Shown here piece by piece: positions 44,464 to 51,392 of a stretch of 64,000 bases of DNA (its first letter is position 1; each line of letters starts with the position of its first letter). The translations under genes were made by a program, and so were the position numbers. The stretch spans positions 27,884-91,883 of the forward strand of contig NZ_OLMK01000062.1 of NCBI RefSeq assembly GCF_900290235.1. Reading direction: 5' to 3'. Source of the stretch: Streptomyces sp. MA5143a. Lineage in GTDB: Bacteria > Actinomycetota > Actinomycetes > Streptomycetales > Streptomycetaceae. Under the pieces are notes generated by a model, which searched no databases, was not told the origin of the DNA, and saw nothing but the letters and a program-made list of their open reading frames with translations.

Positions 44464-44630
44464 TCAACTCGAACGTGACCCAGCCCACATCTGGTTCACG
44501 CAAGATTTGGACGAAATCGTTGTACGCCGGATTTCCTTCTCACCGTTCCCACGCACCACCGCTCTACACACCCGAAGGGCGTATCGGTGGCGCCGGGCGG
44601 GAGCGGTGCCGGCCCAGGTGGCGGGCGGTG

Positions 44631-45389
44631 TCAGCGCAGGTAGAAGATGCGGTCGCCGTACTCCCGGAAGATGTGGTCGTTCCAGTCGAGGCCGCCGTCG
44701 ACGTTCCCGGACCGCAGCAGCGGGGGTTGTACGCCCCGGTCGGCGAGATCGGCCGCGGCGGTGGCCATGACCGCCTGGAGGAGCGCGGAGGTGACGACGG
44801 TGGAGGCCGGGGCGAAGGGGGCGGGCACGGCGTCGTGGGTGAGTTCGGCGTCCCCGACGCCGATCTTGGAGTCGAGGACGAGGTCGCAGTGGTCCTTGAG
44901 GAAGGTGCCCGAGGAGTGGCGTGAAGTCGTCGCCGTGGCGTACGCGACGGAGGTGACGCCGACGATTTTCACACCGAGTTCGCGGGCGTGCCGCGCCATC
45001 TCGACGGGCAGGGCGTTGCGCCCGGACAGGGAGATGACGATCAGGAGGTCGCCGGCGCGCAGGGGGCTGCTGTCGAGCACGGCCGTCGCCAGTCCGTCGA
45101 CCCGCTCCAGCGCGGAGCCCAGCGTCGCGGGCAGCACGTCGACGCCGACGGCGCCGGGCACGGCCAGCAGGTTCATCAGGGCGAGGCCGCCGGCCCGGTA
45201 GACGAGGTCCTGGGCGGCGAGGGAGGAGTGACCGGCGCCGAACGCGAAGAGACGGCCGCCGTCGACGACCGTGTCCGCGACGAGTTTCCCGGCGGCGGCG
45301 ACGCTGTCGGCCTCCTCGTCCCGTACGCGCTCCACCAGCCCGATCGCCGCGTCCAGGAAACGCCGTGCCGCCGCAGTGCCGTCCGCCAT
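44631..45389 (-). CDS. SIS-domain sugar-phosphate protein, DasR-regulated
   Basis: 252 aa. A single SIS domain (AFGAGHSSLAAQDLVYRAGG; IVISLSGRNALPVEMARHA) typical of sugar isomerases or dehydratases binding amino-sugar phosphates. A DasR site lies 39-54 bp before ATG 45389. The orthologue next to dmdR1 in S. coelicolor (SCO4393) has, to my recollection, been linked to glucosamine/GlcNAc toxicity and called NagS. N-acetylglucosamine-6-phosphate is the likely substrate class. Confidence 0.9.
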   Translation of the reverse strand: MADGTAAARRFLDAAIGLVERVRDEEADSVAAAGKLVADTVVDGGRLFAFGAGHSSLAAQDLVYRAGGLALMNLLAVPGAVGVDVLPATLGSALERVDGLATAVLDSSPLRAGDLLIVISLSGRNALPVEMARHARELGVKIVGVTSVAYATATTSRHSSGTFLKDHCDLVLDSKIGVGDAELTHDAVPAPFAPASTVVTSALLQAVMATAAADLADRGVQPPLLRSGNVDGGLDWNDHIFREYGDRIFYLR

Positions 45390-45427
45390 GCCCGCACCCC
45401 TCCGTCCGTCCGACCTGCGATCACGTT

Positions 45428-45443
45428 AGAGGTCTGGACCAGT
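45428..45443. promoter_or_regulatory. DasR-responsive element (dre)
   Basis: Read on the minus strand: ACTGGTCCAGACCTCT, 14 of 16 matches to the dre consensus ACTGGTCTAGACCACT. It sits 39-54 bp upstream of the SIS gene start, in the promoter. DasR represses until glucosamine-6-phosphate binds it. Confidence 0.82.
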
Positions 45444-45461
45444 GGGGTGTCAATACGGCGG

Positions 45462-46322
45462 TCAGGGAGAAGGCCGGGGCGAAGGTGCGAAAAAGGGTGG
45501 GAGGACGGCGCACCTTCCGGTGCCCCGGAAGGGCATCCTTGGAGGGCACCCCGGGAAAACGGCAGCGACGGCCCGGTTGTCGGTGGGATGCGTAAGAATT
45601 GAGTCCAGGGCCAGCGCAGCGAAGCCGCTGAATCTCATCGAGGGGCACGTATGTCCGGACTGATCGACACGACGGAGATGTATCTCCGCACCATCCTCGA
45701 ACTCGAAGAGGAAGGTGTGGTCCCCATGCGGGCCCGGATCGCCGAGCGCCTCGATCAGAGCGGCCCGACGGTCAGCCAGACGGTCGCGCGCATGGAGCGT
45801 GACGGCCTCGTCTCCGTCGCGGCGGACCGGCATCTGGAGCTCACCGAGGAGGGCCGCCGCCTCGCGACGCGCGTGATGCGCAAGCACCGCCTCGCGGAGT
45901 GCCTGCTCGTCGATGTGATCGGCCTGGAGTGGGAGCAGGTCCACGCGGAGGCCTGTCGCTGGGAGCACGTGATGAGCGAGGCCGTCGAGCGCCGTGTCCT
46001 GGAACTGCTCCGCCACCCCACGGAGTCGCCGTACGGCAACCCGATCCCGGGCCTGGAGGAGCTGGGCGAGAAGGACGGCGCGGACCCGTTCCTCGACGAG
46101 GGCATGGTCTCCCTCGCGGACCTCGACCCGGGCAGCGACGGGAAGACCGTCGTCGTGCGCCGGATCGGCGAGCCCATCCAGACGGACGCCCAGCTGATGT
46201 ACACGCTGCGGCGCGCGGGCGTGCAGCCCGGTTCCGTGGTGAGCGTGACGGAGGCGGCCGGCGGGGTGCTCGTGGGCAGCGGCGGCGAGGCCGCGGAGCT
46301 CGCGGCGGAGGTCGCCTCGCAC
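45462..46322 (-). CDS. antiparallel ORF over dmdR1 (adm-like candidate)
   Basis: A 286-codon frame antisense to nearly all of dmdR1; another 249-codon antisense frame covers 45755-46504. In S. coelicolor an antiparallel gene, adm, has been reported opposite dmdR1. GC-rich codon bias creates such frames everywhere, so without transcript or protein data this is only a candidate, and which frame would match adm is unknown. Confidence 0.25.
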   Translation of the reverse strand: MRGDLRRELRGLAAAAHEHPAGRLRHAHHGTGLHARAPQRVHQLGVRLDGLADPAHDDGLPVAARVEVREGDHALVEERVRAVLLAQLLQARDRVAVRRLRGVAEQFQDTALDGLAHHVLPATGLRVDLLPLQADHIDEQALREAVLAHHARREAAALLGELQMPVRRDGDEAVTLHARDRLADRRAALIEALGDPGPHGDHTFLFEFEDGAEIHLRRVDQSGHTCPSMRFSGFAALALDSILTHPTDNRAVAAVFPGCPPRMPFRGTGRCAVLPPFFAPSPRPSP

Positions 46323-46343
46323 GTGTTCGTCGCCAAGCGCTGA
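45651..46343 (+). CDS. dmdR1: DtxR-family iron regulator DmdR1
   Basis: 230-aa Fe(II)-dependent repressor of siderophore and iron genes. N-terminal winged helix (MYLRTILELEEEG; ERLDQSGPTVSQTVARMERDGLV) and metal-binding dimerisation domain with the Cys/Glu/His set EACRWEH and HPTESPYGNPIP. The C-terminal SH3-like domain is present. Near-identical in my recollection to S. coelicolor DmdR1. GAGGGG precedes the ATG. The opposite strand carries a long ORF (see antiparallel ORF). Confidence 0.96.
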   Translation: MSGLIDTTEMYLRTILELEEEGVVPMRARIAERLDQSGPTVSQTVARMERDGLVSVAADRHLELTEEGRRLATRVMRKHRLAECLLVDVIGLEWEQVHAEACRWEHVMSEAVERRVLELLRHPTESPYGNPIPGLEELGEKDGADPFLDEGMVSLADLDPGSDGKTVVVRRIGEPIQTDAQLMYTLRRAGVQPGSVVSVTEAAGGVLVGSGGEAAELAAEVASHVFVAKR

Positions 46344-46592
46344 CGCCCCCGCCCGGCGTGCCGGCAGGCGCTTTCCGGCCGGGCCCGCGGACGGGTCACG
46401 CCCGCCACCTCGACCGTCCGCCGGCCGCCCGCCGAAGTCCGAGATTCACTGCGCCGAATCGCAGCGCGCGGACCGTTCGCGTGCGAGGCTTGCCCGTGAG
46501 GCATATGACCTGAGGGGCTCTTGGCCGCCCGAGACGGCGATCTCGCGGTGGCGGAGGAGGGGGCGGGGCGGATGTGCCGTGGACGTGAGGAG

Positions 46593-46620
46593 GGCCCCGG
46601 CGCCGCACGGCGCCGGGGCC
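46593..46620. terminator. strong terminator hairpin
   Basis: GGCCCCGGCGCC-gcac-GGCGCCGGGGCC: a perfect 12-bp stem with a 4-nt loop, flanked by further pairing bases (GAGG / CCTC-like), about 250 bp after dmdR1. Confidence 0.75.
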
Positions 46621-46786
46621 TGTCCTCCCCTGTGCTGACCCGGAGCCCCGAGCTCCCAGGGTCATCCCCCTCGGACCGTTTTCCCCGAGCGGTCCGCCTC
46701 CCGTTGAAGATCTCCCCTGGGTGGCGGCGGGCAATCCTTCAGGAGGGTCACTCGAACGAGGGGTGTTGTCGCCAGGAACGGCATCT

Positions 46787-46802
46787 TCGAATGTGTATTC
46801 GA
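46787..46802. promoter_or_regulatory. SOS-box-like palindrome
   Basis: TCGAAT-GTGT-ATTCGA has the 6-4-6 layout of the actinobacterial LexA box (TCGAAC-N4-GTTCGA) with one substituted base in each arm. It lies 268 bp upstream of the nearest gene on the plus strand, so a LexA role is doubtful. Confidence 0.3.
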
Positions 46803-46956
46803 TAACGTGTATGGCGTGGCGTGGCGTCGCGTCGAGCGGCCCGTCCCGGACCGACCCACGCATCCCATACGTAACGTGCCGATCGATGCGCGCGCTGTAA
46901 CAACAAGTGCGCGCCGTTCGAGCGGCGCGCACCACGGCGCGAACAGCAAGGGCAGC

Positions 46957-46989
46957 ACGACAGCGGTACGACAGCGGTACGACAGCGGT
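46957..46989. repeat. three tandem copies of an 11-bp unit
   Basis: ACGACAGCGGT repeated three times without interruption, in the leader region upstream of the hydrolase gene. Confidence 0.9.
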
Positions 46990-47070
46990 CAGGACGACTG
47001 GACCATCCGGTTCGAAGCGCGGCGAGAGCTTCGGCGGCGAGCGGTCCGAGCGGGAGTGTGGGGGGTGCCA

Positions 47071-47985
47071 ATGACGCGGCGCATCGACGTGACCGGAACG
47101 GGCGGCGTGAGTCTCGCTGCCTGGGAGTTCGGGGACCCGCCCAAGACCGGGGACATACCCGGCGACCCGACCGGCGGACGGACCGAGCCGGCAGCGGGGG
47201 AGAAACCCGGCGGTGAGCCGGGGCCCGGCGTCCTGTTATTGCACGGCCTCATGGGCCGCGCCTCGCACTGGGCGCCCACCGCCCGCTGGCTCTCCGAGCG
47301 GCACCGCGCCGTCGCCCTGGACCAGCGGGGCCACGGCCGGAGCGAGAAACCGGAGCAGGCCGCCTACACCCGTGAGGCCTACGTCGAGGACGCCGAGGCG
47401 GCGATCGAGCAGCTCGGCCTCGCCCCCGTCGTCCTCATCGGCCACGCCATGGGCGCGCTCACCGGCTGGCAACTGGCCGCCAAGCGCCCGGACCTGGTGC
47501 GCGGTCTGATCATCTGCGACATGCGGGCCTCGGCGCTCGGCGCCGCCTCCCAGCGGGAGTGGGAGAGCTGGTTCAAGGCCTGGCCGCTGCCCTTCGCGAC
47601 CCTCGCCGACGTCCGCAAGTGGTTCGGCGAGGACGACCCCTGGGTGGAGCGCCCCAACCCCTCGCGCGGCGAGTTCTACGCCGAGGTCATGCACGAGGGC
47701 CCCGACGGCTGGCGGCCCGTCTTCGACCCCGAGCAGATGCTGAAGTCCCGCGAGACCTGGGTGTACGACGCCCACTGGGAGGAGCTGACCCAGGTCCAGT
47801 GCCCCACCCTCGTCGTCCGAGGCCTCGACGGCGAACTGGGCCGCGCCGAGGCCCAGGAGATGGTCCGCGTCCTGCCCCACGGCCAGTACGCCGAGGTCGC
47901 CGACGCCGGCCACCTCGTCCACTACGACCAGCCCGACGCGTGGCGCGCCGCGATAGAGCCGTTCCTGGACGGCTTCACCGACTGA
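47071..47985 (+). CDS. alpha/beta hydrolase with Ala in place of the nucleophile Ser
   Basis: 304 aa. Family motifs: LLLHGLMGRASHW, DQRGHGRS, late VVRGLDGELG and the catalytic-type His in ADAGHLVHYD. The elbow reads LIGHAMGAL: the Ser of GHSMG is Ala (GCC). A proline/glycine-rich insert lies near residues 25-50. ATG 47071 follows GGGGGTGCCA; GTG 47065 is possible. Either an inactive binding protein or a changed chemistry. Confidence 0.87.
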   Translation: MTRRIDVTGTGGVSLAAWEFGDPPKTGDIPGDPTGGRTEPAAGEKPGGEPGPGVLLLHGLMGRASHWAPTARWLSERHRAVALDQRGHGRSEKPEQAAYTREAYVEDAEAAIEQLGLAPVVLIGHAMGALTGWQLAAKRPDLVRGLIICDMRASALGAASQREWESWFKAWPLPFATLADVRKWFGEDDPWVERPNPSRGEFYAEVMHEGPDGWRPVFDPEQMLKSRETWVYDAHWEELTQVQCPTLVVRGLDGELGRAEAQEMVRVLPHGQYAEVADAGHLVHYDQPDAWRAAIEPFLDGFTD

Positions 47986-48093
47986 GCGAGCCGCCCCCGG
48001 CCGCCAGGACCCCGACCTCCGGCGTCGGCCGCGGTGATCGTCGCGCGGCGAAAATCCCTGTCCCGGTGGACGGAAACGGCGGAGACTCATGGC

Positions 48094-48711
48094 ATGGCTG
48101 ACATGGGGGCGTTCCGGCAGGCGGTCATCGAGTGGGCGGCGGGCGGGCCCGGCGACCAGGCGCGGGACCTGGCGGTGATGGCCGGTGTCCGGGCGGTCGT
48201 GCTGCTCGAAGGGCCGAGCGATGTCGCGGCCGTCGACGCGCTCGCCGCGCGACGCGGACGGGACCTCGCCGCCGAAGGTGTCTGCGTCCTGCCGATGGGC
48301 GGCGCGATGAGCGTCGGCCGCTTCGCCGGGCTCCTCGGCCCGTCGGGCCTCGGACTCCGCCTCACCGGGCTGTGCGACGAACGGGAGCGCGGCTACTACG
48401 CCCGCGGCTGGGAACGCGCCGGCGCGGCACCAGAGGGGTACTTCGTGTGCGCGGCGGACCTGGAGGACGAGCTGATCCGCGCGCTCGGCCCGACCCGCGT
48501 CCAGGAACTCGTCCGCGCGGAGGGCGACCTGCGCCCCCTGCGGACCTTCCTCCGCCAGCCCGCCCAGCAGGGCCGTCCCGCCGGGCAGCAGCTCCGCCGG
48601 TTCTTCGGCACGAAGAAGGGCCGCAAGATCCAGTACGGACGAGTCCTCGTCGAGGCCCTCGCCCCCGACCGCGTACCCGCCCCGCTGGACGACCTGTTCG
48701 CCACTCTCTGA
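48094..48711 (+). CDS. TOPRIM-domain protein (OLD-like nuclease fold)
   Basis: 205 aa. TOPRIM motif 1 VVLLEGPSDVAAVDALAARRG and metal-binding LTGLCDERERGYY are clear; C-terminal part is basic (RFFGTKKGRKIQYG). Stand-alone, no ATPase domain. ATG 48094 has GGAG 12 nt upstream. Such small TOPRIM proteins may cleave nucleic acid or transfer nucleotides; role unknown. Confidence 0.82.
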   Translation: MADMGAFRQAVIEWAAGGPGDQARDLAVMAGVRAVVLLEGPSDVAAVDALAARRGRDLAAEGVCVLPMGGAMSVGRFAGLLGPSGLGLRLTGLCDERERGYYARGWERAGAAPEGYFVCAADLEDELIRALGPTRVQELVRAEGDLRPLRTFLRQPAQQGRPAGQQLRRFFGTKKGRKIQYGRVLVEALAPDRVPAPLDDLFATL

Positions 48712-48772
48712 TCACCCGATCACCGTTCATCGGGAGGGGAAGAGGACGGTGGCGCTGGAGGCAGTGGCTCCG

Positions 48773-49456
48773 TTATCGGCGGCCGTCCCTGCCGCACGCG
48801 TACGCGAGCGGCGAGATCAGCTCCTCCGCGTCCGGCAGCCAGCGGTTCGCCGGAGTGGGGCGACGCGCCCACTGCACGGCTCCCCGCGAGCCGTACCGGG
48901 TCGGTGGAGCCGCCACGTACTCGCCCTCGCCCAGCGCCCTGAGGTCGAGCGACAGCGGGGACCAGCCCAACTTCCGTACCAGATCGGGGACCTTGACCGA
49001 CGCGCCCGGCAGCACGAAGAAATGCATCCGGCGGTCCGGCGTCCAGGTCACCGGACCGAGCGTCAGATCCATGCGCTCCATGCGGGCCAGCGCCAGCAGG
49101 CCGGCCGTCTCGGGAACGTCGATCGTGTCGAACGTACGCCCTGTCGGCAGCAGGATCGACGCGGTCGGCTGCTTGGACCACAGACGGCGTGCGACGGTCG
49201 CACTGCCTGTCGCCTGGGTCGCCCAGTCCTCACGCGCCGGGTGCGCGCCGGGGGTCGCGCACGTGGTGTTGCCGCAAGAGCAGTGCTGCACCCCGTCGAC
49301 TGCTTCCAGCCACGTACCGGGAAACACATCCCAGTGACGTTCCTCGGCGTATCGAACGGCGGTGTCCAGCAGCGTTTCACCACGCTGCTTCGGGATTTGG
49401 GCAGCTTCAGGGCCCGCGATGGTCTCTTCCACGATGAACACAACTCTAGCGCTCAT
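48773..49456 (-). CDS. bifunctional DNA primase/polymerase-like protein
   Basis: 227 aa with the Prim-Pol N-terminal layout: LDTAVRYAEERHWDVFPGTWL, GAHPAREDW, and the acidic TFDTIDVPE motif, then a C-terminal MHFFVLPGASVKVPDL. These chromosomal Streptomyces proteins carry an incomplete primase-polymerase fold and an unknown task. It is divergent from the TPR regulator across 349 bp. Confidence 0.82.
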   Translation of the reverse strand: MSARVVFIVEETIAGPEAAQIPKQRGETLLDTAVRYAEERHWDVFPGTWLEAVDGVQHCSCGNTTCATPGAHPAREDWATQATGSATVARRLWSKQPTASILLPTGRTFDTIDVPETAGLLALARMERMDLTLGPVTWTPDRRMHFFVLPGASVKVPDLVRKLGWSPLSLDLRALGEGEYVAAPPTRYGSRGAVQWARRPTPANRWLPDAEELISPLAYACGRDGRR

Positions 49457-49805
49457 CAGTGGTTACGGATGTCACATGTTCGGGGGAGAGCATCGTCGAT
49501 CTGGCCGGGGCGCATGGGTGCATGTCCGGGGGCGCGCGGGCGGGATCACCGAGTGAGCCGGGTAGCCACGTGTGGGGTACAGCATCCGTGTTTACCCCGG
49601 CAATCGTGGAATGTCTCGCATCTTCGGTATGTCGGCGGGGCATTGATCTTCGAGGCCGGATCCCTTCGACAGCTGGGTATGCGCTTTCGGTACGCGCGTT
49701 CGGCGCGCGCACCGAGTCGGATGTCCGTGTGTCGGAAGGGGAACGGCCGCCAAGGGAACGTCAACTCGAAGCGTGGGCAGGCACCACAGCCACAGGGGGT
49801 ACGCC
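49457..49805. other. divergent promoter region, nothing else seen
   Basis: 349 bp between the primase-like gene and the TPR regulator. Short inverted runs of GCGCG occur but no strong operator, RNA or ORF is supported. It must hold both promoters. Confidence 0.5.
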
Positions 49806-51188
49806 ATGGCCGCAAGGCCGCTCGTCGCCAGGCAGCCGAACGAACGGCTCCAGGCGCTCATCCAGGAAGCGGGCTGTTCCAACGCCGGGTTGGCCCGGCG
49901 GGTCAACATGTGCGGCGCGGAGCACGGACTCGACCTCCGCTACGACAAGACGTCCGTCGCGCGCTGGCTGCGCGGACAGCAACCGCGGGGCCGGGCTCCC
50001 GCGATCATCGCCGAGGCGCTGGGGCGCAAACTGGGCCGTACGGTCACGATCGACGAGATCGGCATGGCCAACGGCAAGAACCTCGCGTCCGGCGTCGGGC
50101 TCCAGTTCTCGCCGACGGTCCTCGGGGCCATCGAGCAGGTCTGCGAGCTGTGGCGCAGCGACGTGGGCCGGCGGGACTTCCTGTCGGGGTCGTCCGTGGC
50201 CGCCTCCGCGCTCGTCGAGCCCAGCCGCGACTGGCTGATCTCGGCGCCGGACTCCCAGGTGGCCCGCTCGGCGGGGCCGAGGGTCGGTCTGGCCGACGTG
50301 GCGGCCGTGACGGCGATGACCCAGGCGCTCGTCGACCTCGACCACCAGTACGGCAGCGGGCATGTCCGGCCCGTCGTCGTGCACTACTTGAACAGCGTCG
50401 TCTCGGGGCTGCTGGCCGGCTCGTACCGGGAGGCGGTGGGCCGCGAGTTGTTCGCGGCGGTGTCCCGACTGACCGAACTCGCCGGGTACATGGCCGTCGA
50501 CACCGGGCAACCCGGGCTCGCCCAGCGGTACTACATCCAGGCGCTGCGGCTCGCCCAGGCCGCGGGCGACCGCGCGTACGGCGGCTATGTGCTCGCCGCG
50601 TCCATGAGCCATCTCGCCGCACAGCTCGGAAACCCGCGCGAGATCGCGCAGTTGGCGCGGGCGGCGCAGGAAGGGGCGCGTGGGCGCGCCACACCGCGCG
50701 CGGAATGCATGTTCTACGCGGCGGAGGCGCGGGGGCACGCGCTGATGGGCGACGCGCGCGCCGCGCAGGCGGCGGCCGGACGGGCCGTCGAGGCGCTGGA
50801 GGCGGCGGACTCGTCGTCCGGGGACGACCCGACGTGGATCAGGCACTTCGACGAGGCGTATCTCGCCGACGAGTTGGCGCACTGCCACCGGGATCTCGGG
50901 CAGGCGGAGGCGGCCGCGCGGCAGGCCGAGGAATCGCTGGCCAGGCATCCCGAGTCGCGGGCCCGGCGGCGGGCGATCGGCTATGTGCTGCTCGCCACGG
51001 CGCAGGTGCAGCAGCGCGAGGTCGAGCAGGCGTGCCACTCGGGCCTGAAGGCCGTGGAACTGCTCGGGTCGCTGCGGTCGAACCGGGGGGCCGAGTATCT
51101 GGAGGACCTCCAGCAGAGGCTGGAGCCGTTCCGGGAGGAGGCGGTGGTCAGGGAGTTCGGGGCGCGGATGGAGCTCCAGGCGGCGTAA
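49806..51188 (+). CDS. XRE-like/TPR regulator (NsdA-like)
   Basis: 460 aa. N-terminal DNA-binding-like part (LIQEAGCSNAGLARRVNMCG ... YDKTSVARWLRGQQPRGRA), then a long helical region of TPR units (e.g. GLAQRYYIQALRLAQAAGDRAYGGYVLAA). Resembles NsdA, a repressor of sporulation and antibiotic synthesis in Streptomyces. ATG 49806 follows AGGGGG; ATG 49773 is less likely. Confidence 0.85.
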   Translation: MAARPLVARQPNERLQALIQEAGCSNAGLARRVNMCGAEHGLDLRYDKTSVARWLRGQQPRGRAPAIIAEALGRKLGRTVTIDEIGMANGKNLASGVGLQFSPTVLGAIEQVCELWRSDVGRRDFLSGSSVAASALVEPSRDWLISAPDSQVARSAGPRVGLADVAAVTAMTQALVDLDHQYGSGHVRPVVVHYLNSVVSGLLAGSYREAVGRELFAAVSRLTELAGYMAVDTGQPGLAQRYYIQALRLAQAAGDRAYGGYVLAASMSHLAAQLGNPREIAQLARAAQEGARGRATPRAECMFYAAEARGHALMGDARAAQAAAGRAVEALEAADSSSGDDPTWIRHFDEAYLADELAHCHRDLGQAEAAARQAEESLARHPESRARRRAIGYVLLATAQVQQREVEQACHSGLKAVELLGSLRSNRGAEYLEDLQQRLEPFREEAVVREFGARMELQAA

Positions 51189-51392
51189 CTCCTGCCGGAG
51201 GGGCCCCGGTCGTGCTGAGGCTCGTGCTGCCGGCGGGGCGGCCCGGTCGCCGCGCGGCCGGGGTTCGGCGGGCCGGGGTTCGCGGGGCCGGGGCCGGGGC
51301 GCTCGGTGGGGTGCGGGTGGTGCTGAGGTGGTTACGGGGAACCGGTAGCGTGAGGCGACGATTCCGCAAGTCCCCCGTTCGTAGGAGTCCCG

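Larger units (their letters stand above)
46344..47070. other. long noncoding gap upstream of a hydrolase gene
   Basis: 727 bp. Contains a strong terminator (46593-46620), a palindrome like an SOS box (46787-46802) and an 11-bp triple repeat (46957-46989). Frames crossing it have no domain and poor starts; nothing else is supported. Confidence 0.6.

Noticed and set aside
46396..46935. A 179-codon minus-strand frame in the gap after dmdR1
   Set aside because: No ribosome site, no domain, Pro/Arg-rich shadow composition, and it contains a strong terminator hairpin.
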